DNA from: Ehretia macrophylla
Lineage: Eukaryota > Streptophyta > Magnoliopsida > Boraginales > Ehretiaceae
NCBI GenBank assembly: GCA_037974665.1
Contig: CM075783.1
Location: forward strand, 16,214,762 to 16,278,761
Length of the DNA stretch: 64,000 nt
Direction of reading: 5' to 3'
Part shown: piece after piece, positions 33,252 through 46,611 of the stretch
How the letters are laid out: each line of letters opens with the position of its first letter
Numbering within the stretch: the stretch's first letter is position 1
Made by a program: the position numbers and the translations under genes
Notes under the pieces: model-generated
Seen by the model: only the letters and a program-made list of their open reading frames with translations
What the model was told of the DNA's origin: nothing
Databases searched by the model: none

Positions 33252-34185
33252 AGGGATCAATATTTGATGTCATATAAATTATCCTTAAAAGCCTTCTATG
33301 GACAAGAAAATATTTCACAACGATTATATTCGTCAAATGTTTAAAATCATTTTACGTACTTTGAAAAATAAGAGTATGTAATTTATAACTATTGCCAACG
33401 TCAATTTATATTTCGACGTAAATTTGGAACTAGACGCTTGTAAGACACCTTGTATCTCAACACCCAAATGTCACAAATTATTTTAATCATTAAGTGGTTA
33501 TTCAACCACCGCTATCGCCAAGCACACCACAACCACCAACATGTCTAGTACCCATACAAAGAGTATCACAAAATAAAGAACTTTTACACTACTAAACCTT
33601 AAGCATTTATATAATATTTTATTTTTATATTTATATTGTTAGCATTAGTGAATGGAAACCATTAATGTTGAGTAAAGGCCATTTACGAGCTTTCTTTCTA
33701 TAGCCGTTTGGAGGCAATTATGTTGGTAACGCTTTGGTCTGCAACAGATCAGTTGAAGAATTTTGAAGACTAATTCATACCCATAATTATGCTACTTTAT
33801 GTCAGTGTTCAATTTGGCATTAATGATTGGCAGGTTTCGTTTGCTTTTGATGGCTATATATATGTCGTGGCTCAAGGCTTTGGAGGAGATATAGAGAAAA
33901 CGACTTTATATGCATTTTGAGTTAGTTTTTCCTTTAGCATTATAGTAAGGAGAGAGTTTACCCATTTTCAATTCGCTAGTTTCTGTAATTAGGTATGCTT
34001 CTATTACAGAAAGTGATATCGTTGTATTTTGAAAGATTTGCGTTGCTCAACCGTCAGTACCGTAACGAAACGTTAAAGTTTTAAGGAAATTGAGTCTAAT
34101 TCGAACCTCGATACGGTTTACATTTTAGTTAATTCTCTCATTCTGTAATTTTCTTTAAAATACGAATATTTGATTTTACTATGTT
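33252..34185. other. Non-coding segment 3' of gene C
   Basis: The first 35 bp match the 3' flank of gene A (GATCAATATTTGATGTCATATA), which again ties C to A. Beyond that I see no gene, RNA or repeat structure. Confidence 0.45.
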
Positions 34186-34190
34186 CTTAT

Positions 34191-34630
34191 TGTAAGCACA
34201 TATAAAATATATGTATTCCAATATGCATGACTTTGCAGCACAAAAAATATAATTATAATTAGCAGCGGAATTACATACATGTTTGAGCCATGATAAAGCA
34301 TAAAAGCGATTTGTAATTGTTACCCAATTACTGACACGGTCTTCCTCTTCCTTGTTCTATCCAGGAACAACTAATGTTTATGGGAACAATTAGTTTAGGG
34401 TTAGAGCAGGAGAGGGGACCTAGCCATATATTTATAATTATTCTAACAGGCCCTCCCATAAAAGGTTTAGTCAGAATATAAGGCCTACACACAATTAACT
34501 GTATATGTATTTATGAGTTGGACTTTAAAGCAATATGATCACAACCCAGTATCTATGAATAAGATATTTAGCCTATTTTATAAAACCAAAAGTAATTAAC
34601 GGTAGCCCACTTATGAGAAATATTCTAACA
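34191..34630 (-). repeat. Left LTR (3' in element sense) of the CTTAT copia
   Basis: It is 440 bp and the same length as its partner at 40351-40790. Confidence 0.92.
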
Positions 34631-35899
34631 GTCTCCCACTTGGGCAACGTTAATTGTTTTGTTTGTTTCTAAAAATATTTTGAAAACATTTATTAGGCTG
34701 AATAAGTAAACTTAATGTGGCCACAATTTTGAAAACCCTGATTCATAAAACAACACCTCGAACGCAATCCTGTCCAATAAGATTATCAAACATCGAATCA
34801 TGGCGATCGTAGTATTCTATATTGACACAGGACCTTCCATGGTTACAAATGCCAACAACCCCATTGACATGGATTAATATACGGCAGTGTAGTAAGAAAG
34901 CAGCACCAACATGTGATCAAATGTGCTCTTTCTTTGTCAGTCCTCAATATGATTTCCCCAAAATTGGCGGTCGATATGCTAAGGAAATCAACCATTCATA
35001 TCCTCCCAAAATGACAGTCAATAGGCCAGAGGAAATAATGCATATCTCCGATCAAAATGGTGTCCTCATAGAGATATTTAAACTCAATAGATGGTCTTAT
35101 CAATATGGACACCAAACTAAGACCTTCAATATACACACGAGTGTTTACAGAATAACCAAGTATGTTATAAAACATAAACAATATGCTATTCCACAAATGC
35201 ACAAAAGTGCGAAGCAGAAACACACAATCATGAGAATATTCGACAATGCATGAAAATGTCAAACTCCCACTAGTCAATAGCATCAAAAGACAGTAGAACA
35301 CTCATATACAAAACCAATACCAAGCCTAGTGCGCACTTGAACATACATCAAGCTCTCAATAACATTAGCATATGGTACACGTCTCATGGATCTCTTTATG
35401 TCATGGACTCCATAATACCCATATCTCAACATGCTATTTAAAATTATGATCTCAAACCTCTAATTAGAAGATCAACAAGTATTGAGTTTGTTTTATATTC
35501 TTAATAACAATGTCTTCATTTTCTTGTCAAATCCATGACTTTTCATTCATAAGGGAAACTATATTAAAATATGGTAATTACAATAGCTTCCAATAAAAAT
35601 AAGTTGTATTTGAGATCCAAGTTTATCATCATAATCTCCCATTTGGTCAAAGGGTACAACATATATATTATAATTATCCTAATCATAAAGGTGAATGACA
35701 GAAATAGACAACATTCAAGAAGTTGATCACCTTTAGGCAGACAAATTCCTCTAGGACATGCATTATCTCAAACCAGTAGAGCATGCACAAACTCATAAAT
35801 ACATCCCTTTGGATAAAGAAATTTCTTTGACTATACATCTTTGCTACCACTATTCATCCACCCCAAAATAACACACACATTGACCCCCCTTGGGCAGGC

Positions 35900-38300
35900 T
35901 ATTGCATGTATTAATCTGGAAAATACAAAGAATGTATATCGGGTCTTATTTCCTTTCATAAACTATGGGAGATCCATTTACAACATAAAACCCACATGTT
36001 TATAACCTCAATGGCATTTATATTAGGATACTCTAATTATGTTTCCAAATAATATTCATAATTATATCCTTTAGATGGAAACCCCATAAAAAAAAATATA
36101 TATATTTTACAAAGAGGTATGACAAGGCCTATAATTCTTCATATGAGACCATTTAAGAACTCGATCAATATAAACCCTTTGTTATAAATCCAAAAGCCCA
36201 CGAGACCTATCTTGGTGTATCTGAATACCAAGAGCGAAAAAAAGGCCTCACCAAAATCCTTCATGTTGAAAGTCTTGAAAAATACTAGACTCATGAAGCA
36301 TACCCAGATTAATTGTACCTAGCAAAATGTCCTCAACATAAAATATCAGGAAAATAAACTTATTCCCACTGATCTTGAGGTATATTGCTTCAATGTATAG
36401 ATATATCCTCAAAGTCTATAAACAATGTTCTCCTTATCAGAAAGAACAAACTCCTCAATAGAAAAAACCATAACAAGAAAAATGGTTTAAGCTAGGTTTT
36501 TCTTCCAATCAAATTTTAATAGGAGTTTTAGGAACATACTTGCTAGTAACACGGTTAAGAGTATAGGGTGTAGTTCTAATGGCTTTACCCCAAAAGATAT
36601 AGTAGGCTAGTAATACTAATCATGCTCCACATCATATCCTTAAGGGTATGATTTCACTTCTTGACCACACCATTATGTCACGGGCTAAAAGACACGGTAT
36701 ATTACGCAACAATCCCACAATCATGTAAGCACATGCCAAACGGTCCTATATACTGCCCAATGATCGAATGTCTACCAAAGTACTTACCTTGCGGTCAGAT
36801 CTTACAATTTTGATGACCTTTCCAAGTTGCATTTCTCCTTAATTAAATAAGGGTATTCATAATGAGAGAAGTCATCAACAAATGTAACAAAAAACTTGTT
36901 ACTACACAATGTAATAGAATAAGGTCCACTAATATATGTATTACTTCTAAAAGGTCAGAGTTATGGGTAGCTTATTCTCATTCACTATTAGTGAGTTTAC
37001 CCCTAATACACCCAACACAAGTATCAAAATCATCAAAACTTAGAGAAGGCAAAATATCAATTCTAATGAGTCTTTCAACCCTTCATTTAAAAATATGACT
37101 TAATCATTTATGCCGCAACAAAGAAGAAGTTTATTCAACTAAACTCCTTTCAGAAACAAATTTTTCTGAAAAAAATAGTCGTAGGAATTTTTTGAGAATA
37201 AAGGTGGTTGATAAAAACTATTGGATAAAATACTTTCACCAATAATTTTAGAATAAAACACCAATTTTACTCTGCCATTGTCAAAGTTAAAGACATAACA
37301 AATTTGAAACCTGTTCAAAATGAAAACACAAATTAAATTTTATTTAAAAGAGTGTACATGAAAATGGTTTCAAAATAAGAATGTTTTTCAAAACAATTTA
37401 AAACTAGTCTTTAAATATAGACTAATAGACCCTATGAATTCAACTTCAATGGCAAAATTATTCCCAACTTTAATTCTGGACTCTAATTCACTTGACTCAG
37501 TTTGTTTTCGAAATCCTTGCAAATAAAAAACAACATGAACAATTGCACCATTGTCAATCTACCAAATATTTGATGGAACATCAACTAACATGGATTCTAA
37601 ACAAATGTTGACTAGTGAATAACCTTCTTCAACTTTCTTTTCTCTAATGATTTGTACTTGGCACAATTAGCTCTTTTGTGACCTTTTCCTTTACAAAAGT
37701 AACACTTTCTTTGAATAACAGCAAATTTGGGACCTCTTACGTTGTGATTCCTCATCCAATTCTGACCCTTACCACCCTTTTAAAACCCTGACAACTTAGG
37801 AATATATCCCTCAATTTTTAAGGTAATAACCTTATTAGAGTAGCCCTTAAGGTTGGAAACAAGTAATATCAACCTCATGATTTCACTCTTAACTTTGTTT
37901 TCCTCAGTCTACACACTTGGTAGTCAAGTCTAATAGTCTACGTCCCCTTTGGGTATTATAGACAATCCTTATGTGAGTAAACTCAAAAGGTAATATATTA
38001 AGGGTATGAGGGGACAACAAAATGATCTAAACACCACGAGATTTGAGATTGGTTTGAACATCAACCATTTTCAAGACAATCCCTAAACCACCTTACTTAT
38101 CATATTTCATAATCATAAGTTCTCTCATCAGGTCTAATCATATAACATTTGTTTTTCCCTCATAACTACTCTAATTAGTTAATGCAGTAAGTGCATCAGC
38201 ATCTAAGGAAAAATCAAGGTCAACTATCCCCAGGATCAACTTAATGTGTACCTTCAACTTATTACAATTTTGCCCATTCAAGAACTAAAAGTAGTGCTCA
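35900..38300 (-). pseudogene. Copia gag, protease and integrase remnants
   Basis: The clearest part is a perfect CCHC zinc knuckle, CYFCKGKGHKRANC, on the complement of 37663-37704, ending gag. Upstream on the + strand, in the pol direction, the complement of about 37540-37570 reads WIDNGAIVHV, the copia protease active site with N where S or T is usual. The complement of 36790-36890 reads FVTFVDDFSHYEYPYLI, the start of the integrase core. Many stops and frameshifts lie between. I could not make out an intact reverse-transcriptase motif. Confidence 0.7.
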
Positions 38301-39194
38301 TATTATTCAAAGCAAAAGAAATTGTTCAAGAAAAATGCAATGTTAGCTAACAGTAGGCATACATGTTCCATTGCAAAATAGCACTTCAAACAAAAGAGCC
38401 TAGACACATCATTACATCCCCCACCTTTGGGCAGGAAACATAACATGTAAATAGGTACCCTTTTAACATAAAGTATCAATGAGATCATCCTATTGAAAGA
38501 AAAGGTCAATCACCTTTGGGCAACCGAACTCCCTAACAATAGGATAATCTCGAGCCATATTTTATGTTCGCGCTACCTGGCTAAAGTCATATAATGACCT
38601 CCTTTGGGTGATCATTGAGCACTTTACCATGGTAGTTTCCCAACCAATATGAGAAAAGCCATAGATTTAATTAGACTAGTCACTTTGGTGAATTTCGCCC
38701 AATCAAACTTATGCTGTCAGCTCATTGGGAAAAGTACTAGTACCTAACATAAATGAAACTGTCATGCATGTAATTGATCAAACAATATGAAACACTTCAA
38801 TGTAATGTGTCTCTACGATCACTATAAAATTGCATTCTACAATAAACTTGAACAGATTATATATAAAATCAGTAGAGCACATCTGATGCATATAAAATAT
38901 AAATAGAGGAAGTACATAAAATTTCAAATTAAATTAGAGAAGATACATGTTTACATTGAATTCAGAGGCCTAAAAAAACTTTAAATCAACTTCAATTAAT
39001 TTAGGCATGATTCAAAATTACCATGTGAAATATGTACTAAATATAATATTTCAATGAAAGGAAAAGCAATTTAAACTTCTTTCTAAGCAAAAGACAATAA
39101 TCCCAAAGCTTAGAAAATAAAATAATCCAATTGCCAAACACAACTTTTCTTTTGGTTTAATTACTAAACATGTGGGAAAGCAAAAATAACATAT

Positions 39195-39720
39195 GTAGTT
39201 GAGAAGGCTTGAACCCATGACATACATAACTTAACCAACAGCACTTAGCTATGACTTGCAACAAAATCTGACTAGGAAAACCTATTAGCTTTTAATCTGT
39301 TTGGTTCAATTTATAAAACATAAAAACATGCTTAAGAGATTCGAACCCATGACCTCAGTTAGGTTATTGAACACCTCAACCGGCAACGCTAGACACTAGA
39401 TATAACCCCATATGATACTAAATTATATATATATATATATACGCATTCAGCTTGGTTATTATACTTGATAAAATAAAAGTAAACATAACTAGCTTACGAA
39501 GATTCGAACACGCGATGTCAGAATTCTAATAAGCCATTTGGCCAGCTAGGCTGCTTTAGGATTTTGAATAGAAATAAACTATGTTTTATTTTAAACTAAC
39601 AGATTGTAACTCAGCAACCAAATAAAAATAAATAGAATGGCGTTGCCAAGGATCGAACTTGTAACCTAATGGTTCTAAGGCATGCACTTAACCACTGCAG
39701 CAGCCCCGTTACTTGAAACA
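39195..39720 (-). repeat. Four tRNA-like units in the leader of the CTTAT copia
   Basis: On the minus strand four short segments each end in a pol III B-box-like sequence: complement of 39206-39214 (GGTTCAAGCC), 39336-39345 (GGTTCGAATC), 39501-39510 (TGTTCGAATC) and 39651-39660 (AAGTTCGATC). Each has, about 35-50 nt before it, a segment like a tRNA D-arm or A box (for example CAGTGGTTAAGTGC in the last). The units are 130-165 bp apart and differ from one another in between. They lie between the primer site and gag. None folds clearly as a complete tRNA by eye. Confidence 0.5.
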
Positions 39721-40350
39721 AAACTTAAAGATAAAAATATAAACCCTAAGAAAGGGAAGTCGTCTTCAACCTCCAGATCGGGCCGACGCACCCCGTTTAA
39801 GCCCGAAAACTAATCCAACACGCAAACAGTTCAATTACGCAAATAAACACTCTAATCCTAGGTTTTTTACGCCAAGGAATTCAATTTTGACATCAATTTC
39901 ACCAATTAATGATTAGATTTTATTGAAATTTGCAAGTGGGTCTCGGATTTAAATCCAAAAATTACGGTTCTTAATATTTTCAACCTTATAAATAATTTTC
40001 AGCAATAATCAATAATTGGGAAACACGTATGATGCCAAATAAATTCATATAAGTATGCATATATCATCAATTATATAATATACACATAAAAATTCAAAAA
40101 CCAATATAAAGTATTTCAAGCTTATATAATAACATACCAATTACAATAAATAGCATGTTATACATCAAAAGAGCAAGCAGAGAGTGATCTACGAAAGCCC
40201 TCAATCAATTTCATGAAACAATAAAAAGATAATCATGAATTAAATCAAGAACTTTCATACTTTATATACATAGCCAAACAAGTATCACGATTTTTTTTTT
40301 TAATTTTATTTTATGGCTAAAAATCATGCATAATTGGCTCTGATACCACA

Positions 40351-40790
40351 TGTAAGCACATATAAAATATATGTATTCCAATATGCATGACTTTGCAGCA
40401 CAAAAAATATAATTATAATTAGCAGCGGAATTACATACGTGTTTGAGTCATGATAAAGCATAAAAACGATTTGTAATTGTTACCCAATTACTGACAAGGT
40501 CTTCCTCTTCCTTGCTCTATCCAGGAACAACTAACGTTTATGGGAACAATTAGTTTAGGGTTAGAGCAGGAGAGGGGACCTAGCCATCTATTTATAATTA
40601 TTCTAACAGGCCCTCCCATAAAAGGCCTAGTCAGAATATAAGGCCTACACACAATTAACCGTATACGTATTTATGAGGTGGGCTTAAAAGCAATATGATC
40701 ACAACCCATTATCTATGAATCAGATATTCAGCCTATTTTATAAAACCAAAAGTAATTAACGGTAGCCCACTTAAGAGAAATATTCTAACA
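40351..40790 (-). repeat. Right LTR (5' in element sense) of the CTTAT copia
   Basis: It is 440 bp, next to the exact tRNA-iMet primer site at 40337-40348. Confidence 0.92.
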
Positions 40791-40795
40791 CTTAT

Positions 40796-41144
40796 AACTT
40801 TTGTCTCTATTGTTTACTTATTCTCTGATATTCACACAAGAGCAATTTATTACTCTGTAATGGTGTCTTCAAGTTTTATCATATCTGAACTATGTTCAAG
40901 TCTATTTTCTTAATATTTTAATATTGCACGAGTCATATCTATGCCACTTTGCTTACATATATCACTAATGTATTCAAGTCTCATTAACTTGTAATTTGTT
41001 ATATAGTATTTTACCATTTATGTTAATTATTAATGTTATCAATTAACTTGTGTATTGTCTCGTTAATAGTTAAATTAAGTTTTTTTTTAAAAATTAAGTT
41101 TAAATTTTATTTTTTTAATTATTAATCCAACTATCCAAGTAATG

Positions 41145-41179
<35 letters not shown>

Positions 41180-41968
41180 TTGTATATATATTAGTATAAT
41201 TATATATTAAAATTAAACTAATCACAAAAAAAATGACTTGGCCTAGCGCAGTCCAGCTCGCGACTCGTGATAGCGGATTCGTAGGCCGAACTGGGTCCTA
41301 TATTATGATAAATAAGTTCAGCCCAACTCAACCCACTAAATATCTATACTAAGCCGGGCTCAGTTTTTTCAACACATGATTCGGCCGGATCAGACCGAAT
41401 TAGCCCATATACCAGCTCTAGGTAAAGAAATGATTATAATAGATGACGGAATGACCAAATGAATAGCTACTCAACGAATTTCCAAAGTAGACTAAAATAA
41501 ACGATACCGAATGACAGATCACCAAAGGGGAATAAAAAATCCGATTATAGTCTAAGGATAATACACCAGGCAAAGTATTGTGAATCAATCATCATCGGTG
41601 GTTTTCACCAAAAAAAAAAAAATCATCAAAGGAGGCCAATAAATTCGGAAATTAATGAATAGGAGATATTTAATAACTGATATATGAAACAAATGGAGAA
41701 TCAAATAATCATAACGGAGTCAATAAATGGCTGGCAAATCAACAAATAAGAATTCAAAGTGTCAAGAAATGGTATACTAAGGAAGTTCAACTTACCTCAT
41801 CTCCTACTTGAAGTCAAATTCAATTCTTCTTCTCAAACCTACAACCTCAGGTTAACGTATTACTCCAAAGATAATAAATCAAATCGAGATCTCAGCCTTT
41901 CCCACCTCACTAAATATAGAACTAAGCCAAGACACTTCCAAAATGTCTATAGAATAAAGGTGAAGCAA
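40796..41968. other. Non-coding segment with a (TA)n(TG)n microsatellite
   Basis: An alternating TA then TG run lies at about 41145-41190. The stretch 41235-41420 is more GC-rich than its surroundings (GCCGGGCTC, CGGCCGGATC), so it probably has a different origin, perhaps an old transposon; I see no inverted ends. No gene is visible. Confidence 0.45.
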
Positions 41969-42745
41969 TTTTTTTTTTTTTTTTGGTGAGTAATCATTTC
42001 ATTCCAACAAACTCAAAACGTTACAATGAACAAGTAAATGGATCATCTAGAACTAATGTTCCATTCTATACACAAAACGCTATTTTCTAAGCTATCACGA
42101 AATTTACAGTAAATACTAGCTTTTCCTCTAACATCCAAAATAACTTTCTTAATAATTTGTTCTTCCATACTCGTGGCTGAATTATAAATTATGTTGTTAC
42201 ATTCAATCCAAACATGATAAACACAAGAACACAATGAAACCCGAATAAGATCCGACTTCAAACTCTTCCTTCTATTTCTTCTCTCCAATCTGTCCACAAT
42301 GTTGTCCCAGTCAAAGTTGAGATTGCCACATCTCAACTTCCTAACACACTGCTGCCAAATTCTGTTTGTAAACAAACATTGGAAAAAGATGTGATCACGG
42401 CAATCGGTGCCCACAACACAAAACACACACTTCGCTTTGTTGACGACGCCCCATTCCAATAATCTAATCTTTGTTGGAAGCCTGGTAAGACAAGCAAGCC
42501 AAGTGCAAAAACTCTGTCCCGGGATAGCAATTCTATCCCAAATAAGGTTAGTCCATTTCATCTTCACGCCTAGTGCTCTGATTGCATTCCATGTTTTGAA
42601 GTTAGAGAACTCACTTGACTGATCTTTGGTCCACACAATCCGGTCTTGCCTTCCTTGGTTTGGTAAATCTGGGTTAAGATCAGCAAGAAACTCCATTCCC
42701 CTAGACCAATGCCATTGATTATCAATGATACAGTCGTTAATTACT
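41969..42745 (-). mobile_element. 5'-truncated LINE with open 3' reading frame and poly(A)
   Basis: A run of 16 T (41969-41984) is the poly(A) tail of a minus-strand insert. The frame from about 42744 down to 42043 is open for about 234 codons and encodes the end of a LINE ORF2: WHWSRGMEFL, then IVWTKDQSSEFS, LIWDRIAIPGQSFCTWLACLTRLPTKIRLLEWG and the zinc pattern C-VFC-GTDCRDHIFFQC, which is the zf-RVT domain, then YHVWIECNNIIYNS. The reverse-transcriptase core is missing, so it is dead on arrival, as most LINE insertions are. The open frame suggests it is younger than the other LINE remnants. No target-site duplication is visible. Confidence 0.85.
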
Positions 42746-44119
42746 TTTTACTTGGTTTATAATAAACTCATTTAGATCCTTTTTGTTTCCGAATGCCTCA
42801 AATGAAATTTATAATACAAATTGTAAGATTTGAGTATGAACATATATTATGATTTTAAAGATCAGTCCAATTGTATATATATTACTCCAGTTGAATATAC
42901 TCATATTATACTATTATTTAATTATTAAGCGTAGCATATCAATTGAATCAGAAGAATTCATTTCTTATGTTTGAACTTTCTTTTCCTTTATCTTTTCTCT
43001 GTCTTATGCATTCGTTGTCTTCTACAATTCCCATTTTGTGCTTTATTCTCTATGCATCACGGCACACACACAATCCCAAGGCACCATAACATGGCACATC
43101 TCACAAATACAACATATGCATTCATATATCACCCCAAATTTCTCAACACCCTCACGGCACACTGTACACACACATGCACTTCTTATCTATAATATACATA
43201 CCCCATACACACCTCATGCAGAAGACCACACACAACAGACACACTCACGGTACACACATATCACACACCACACCCTATATTTATAAATCTCTCTCGTTAT
43301 TATTAAGATTCCACATAATTAGTCATTACACTTATATCCAGGAATTCATTCATGTGTTAACAACTTTCCACTTAAATCCAAAATAAATTGAGTTCATGTA
43401 CTATCGCTTACACATATATATATTTATAATATCTATATATCCACATATATATACCTAAAACAAGACAAAGCTTGAAAGGGTTACTTCTTTCCCGAATGAG
43501 GGCTGGCTGCTTACATGCCTTTTCTTCTCTCATATTTTCTCTCTCTCTATCGATTTCTCTCTTCTTTTTTTTTTTTTTTTTTTCTGTCTGACTTTTTTTT
43601 TTTTTTTTCCTTTTGATTTTCAACGGTGGGTAGAAAACTTATCAGGGTTAGGTCTCTGCTAAATTACCAACTAATCCCACAAATAATCCTAATCGAGATA
43701 AAACCCCAACTGATAAGTCTATGACTATAAAGTATTAGTTTTATTCCTCAGCTTATTTTAAATTGTACAAATAAATCCTCTAATTTTAAATTGCACAAAT
43801 AAATCCTCTAAGTGACATAATTTCGATCTTAATTAAATTTAAATGAGTTTTATATTATTAGGTGCTAAAAACAATTTAACAAAAATCATTAATCGAATTT
43901 ATTCAGAAAAGCGAATTTCATTTAAATATTGGTTTAATTTACTTACTTTTAACTCAATTTCGATCGGGTATCATGTTCTATAAAATTAACAATTTTAATA
44001 AACTCTAAATTACACTTTAAACTCGAATATACTAAAATGCAAATTAACAAATTAACTAATCTTTCTCTAATTAATTATCAATTTATACTTTAGCTCGCTT
44101 ATGCTAGGGGTATTACAAC
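42746..44119. other. Non-coding segment with CA-rich and poly(T) tracts
   Basis: The stretch 43055-43280 is rich in CA and CAC and gives overlapping open frames in more than one phase, as low-complexity DNA does. There are T runs at about 43566-43582 and 43594-43608. I see no gene. Near 44105 GGGGTATTACAAC resembles a gypsy LTR end, but no partner is present. Homology to block B begins at about 44120. Confidence 0.4.
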
Positions 44120-46597
44120 AAATATATACTGGTTCATTTTGTCTGTCTAATACATGCTTGAATCCTTTCTTTTTGTTCCCAAAATAACAAAAAAATAAAA
44201 AATAAAAATAACACACCCACTTTTTTCAAATTTCTCCCTTGTGATAATTTGATTAAACCCAAATAATAAGATCTAAATTAGTTACCCAAATGTATTTGTA
44301 ATTGGCTTAAAGCTATCAAATTCAATGTTATTGTACATTATATCAAAGACAACCTTCGTCTATCAGGTGGTGGGTCATTGGTGATAATTTTAAGAGAAGC
44401 TATTCTGTTTGTAAGACAGGTTAATCCGTCTCTCACATGTGAGATGGGTCTATGGGATCCACCCCCACACTAATTCGAATTAGTCCGTCTGGACGAATTG
44501 AAACATTTTCCTAATTTTAGAGTCTAGTTTTATTGAGCATATGTCAACATAAAATCTGATGACAAAACAATTATGATCCTTCCTTCTGGGAGGGGAGAAG
44601 GGGAATCCAGAAATTCTTTTAAATGGAAATTAAAATAAATAATTTTTTAATTATATGAGTATATTTTTTTAGTGGAATTAATTAATTTTTAAACAAAAAA
44701 TACATAGATATCAAAATTTTTTTTAAAAAATACATTATATTTTTAACATTTTTAAGGGCCAGTTAAAAATGCAGCCCCACCCCATTTACATCCGCCACGG
44801 AGGCAAATGCTATTCTAAGAAGAACCTTCTTCTTTAGAACTCTTTGCCAGGTCAAGTCGGCAACTGTATATATTTTCCCCATAATCTGTGCATATGGCTG
44901 AAGATATACGCGGGCTGAGGAACAAGTCAGGAAACTACAGATAATTAATGTACATGTTGGATATATCGAATGACCATATCTTTTGCTAATTATGGTTTTG
45001 AGATGATGATATTGATGTTGACAAAAAAAAATAAAAAAATTGATGATATTTATGAGTTTGAAGGCCGGAGTTGTACTTTTCCGACATTCTAGATCATGAC
45101 ATAATATAAATGTTTCGTGCTCACATATTATTATGAATTTAAGATCATTTCATATAAAGTTGATTGGGAAAAATAAAAAATTAAAAAAAAAAGAAATTAA
45201 AAATGATTAGTTTTAAGTTCGAACTCTATATTTTTTAGTATGATATTTGAATTGGACTTGTTCTATGTGTAGCACGTTTATCGTTGACTTTGTTTTTCCA
45301 TGACAAAATTGCTTTGTGAATTCTCATTGTCATACATGAAGGGGAGTATTAGATAATATAATTTTTTTCACACAGATAAATCATTAGTTTTAAGTTTATT
45401 ATATGAGATTTTGAATTATTGGACCTATAATCAATTGGTGATAAAATAAAATTTCATAATTTTTAACATACACGTGGTTCCTTCTTTTTAAAACTCTATC
45501 TATGCAAAGGTACAGAATATTAAATCTACTCATTTAAATTATGCTCTATGCAATCGAGCCATTTTATTTGTTTTGTTCATGTACTTAATCTATTCCAATT
45601 GTTCATTGTATGTTCCAGTTGTAACCAAGTACAACTCAATCTGCTTCGAAAAGGAATCTACTTCGTGAAGTCTACTAATATTTAATTTGAATGAGCCCAA
45701 CAAGAAAAACTAACAAAGAATTGATCTTCATCAACATTATATTAGTACTTTGAATTTCGCCAAATAATCCATCTTGATAGAGGAAAAGAAAAAGAATAAC
45801 GCTTTCTTGGAAGACAATTATAGCATGTTACGAACATGTCGCTTTCATGGTGCACCAAACTGTAATTTCCCACGAATCCACCCGAAGATGACAATTTATT
45901 TCCGAGTTAGTCTTTTATGATGTCATATCTCATTCATAAATATATAAGTTATTTTTTTATTACACGATCTCACATAAGATTGTTTCACAAAAAAAAATTT
46001 CTTCATTTGGTGGAATTTTGTCACAAAAAGTTGTCAAATCGAATGGCGAGTATATATGATTGTGACAAGTATTTATATTTTTTTTTTGGATGACGTGAGA
46101 ATTCAGCTAGTAGAATTATACTATTAGATTATTCGGTAAAATTTGATCACCAATTGATAAACTCTCAGGTGTAACGGTGTACCCCACACATGCACAGGTT
46201 AGTTAAGGGTAAAATTCTAAAGTAATAGAGAGTGTTAAATTTGTGATCTTATAAGAACAATTTTATCCTACTACAATTAAATCATACCTGTAAAAGCAAC
46301 ACGTATTCATATTTAGTTGGGCTTATGTATGTTTTACTTTGGAGAAACTCTTAAAAAAGTCAGACTGACCGGTCAGTCTGGCTTTTTACACACAAAGCAT
46401 TGAGGCCAAATACATGTGGGGACCATGCATTGTGAGTAAAAAAATTAGACTGACCGGTCAGTCTCACTTTTTTAAATGTTTCCCTTTACTTTGAGCCCCA
46501 CATGTCTGTCAATGGTATCAAAGAAGCTTCCTTCCTCTGCCACTTCTTCAATCATTACGCGCTCCTTAGACACCAAGTACCCTATCCCTGTGTGTGT
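44120..46597. repeat. 5' flanking region of gene D, part of the duplicated unit
   Basis: It is collinear with 6640-6741 plus 12085-14282 of block B, without the Reina element, and more loosely with copy A. The LINE remnant that precedes copies A and B is absent, so the duplication edge lies at about 44120. The only large interruption is the 143-bp MITE at 46342-46484. Confidence 0.8.
46342..46484. mobile_element. 143-bp MITE in the gene D 5' flank
   Basis: It begins GAGAAACTCTTAAAAAAGT and ends with the complement of GGGAAACATTTAAAAAAGT. TTTACTTTG is duplicated at 46333-46341 and 46485-46493 (9 bp). Each arm carries the palindrome AGACTGACCGGTCAGTCT just inside the end. Block B has the empty site at about 14172-14181. 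It sits about 110 bp before the TATA tract of gene D. Confidence 0.9.
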
Positions 46598-46611
46598 ATA
46601 TATATATATAG
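46592..46611 (+). promoter_or_regulatory. TATA-like tract of gene D
   Basis: A GTGTGTGTATATATATATAT tract lies about 76 bp before the ATG, in the same position as in copy B. Confidence 0.5.

Larger units (their letters stand above)
34191..40790 (-). mobile_element. Degenerate Ty1/copia LTR retrotransposon, minus strand (6600 bp)
   Basis: LTRs of 440 bp (34191-34630 and 40351-40790) start TGTAAGCAC and end TTCTAACA on the + strand, with the duplication CTTAT at 34186-34190 and 40791-40795. The primer site is the complement of 40337-40348, an exact TGGTATCAGAGC, and the polypurine tract is the complement of 34631-34643. By hand count the LTRs differ at about 18 of 440 positions (about 4%). Gag, protease and integrase traces occur on the minus strand. 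It lies between copies C and D and is not in the A-B spacer. Confidence 0.93.

Noticed and set aside
34822-35253. A 143-codon + strand frame inside the CTTAT copia
   Set aside because: It lies antisense to a degenerate element, with no domain and no conserved start.
39640-39720. A functional tRNA gene on the minus strand
   Set aside because: A-box- and B-box-like pieces are present, but no complete acceptor stem or anticodon arm can be paired by eye; it is reported only as a tRNA-like unit.
42971-43386. Three overlapping open frames rich in H and T
   Set aside because: They come from CA/CAC low-complexity DNA that is open in more than one phase.
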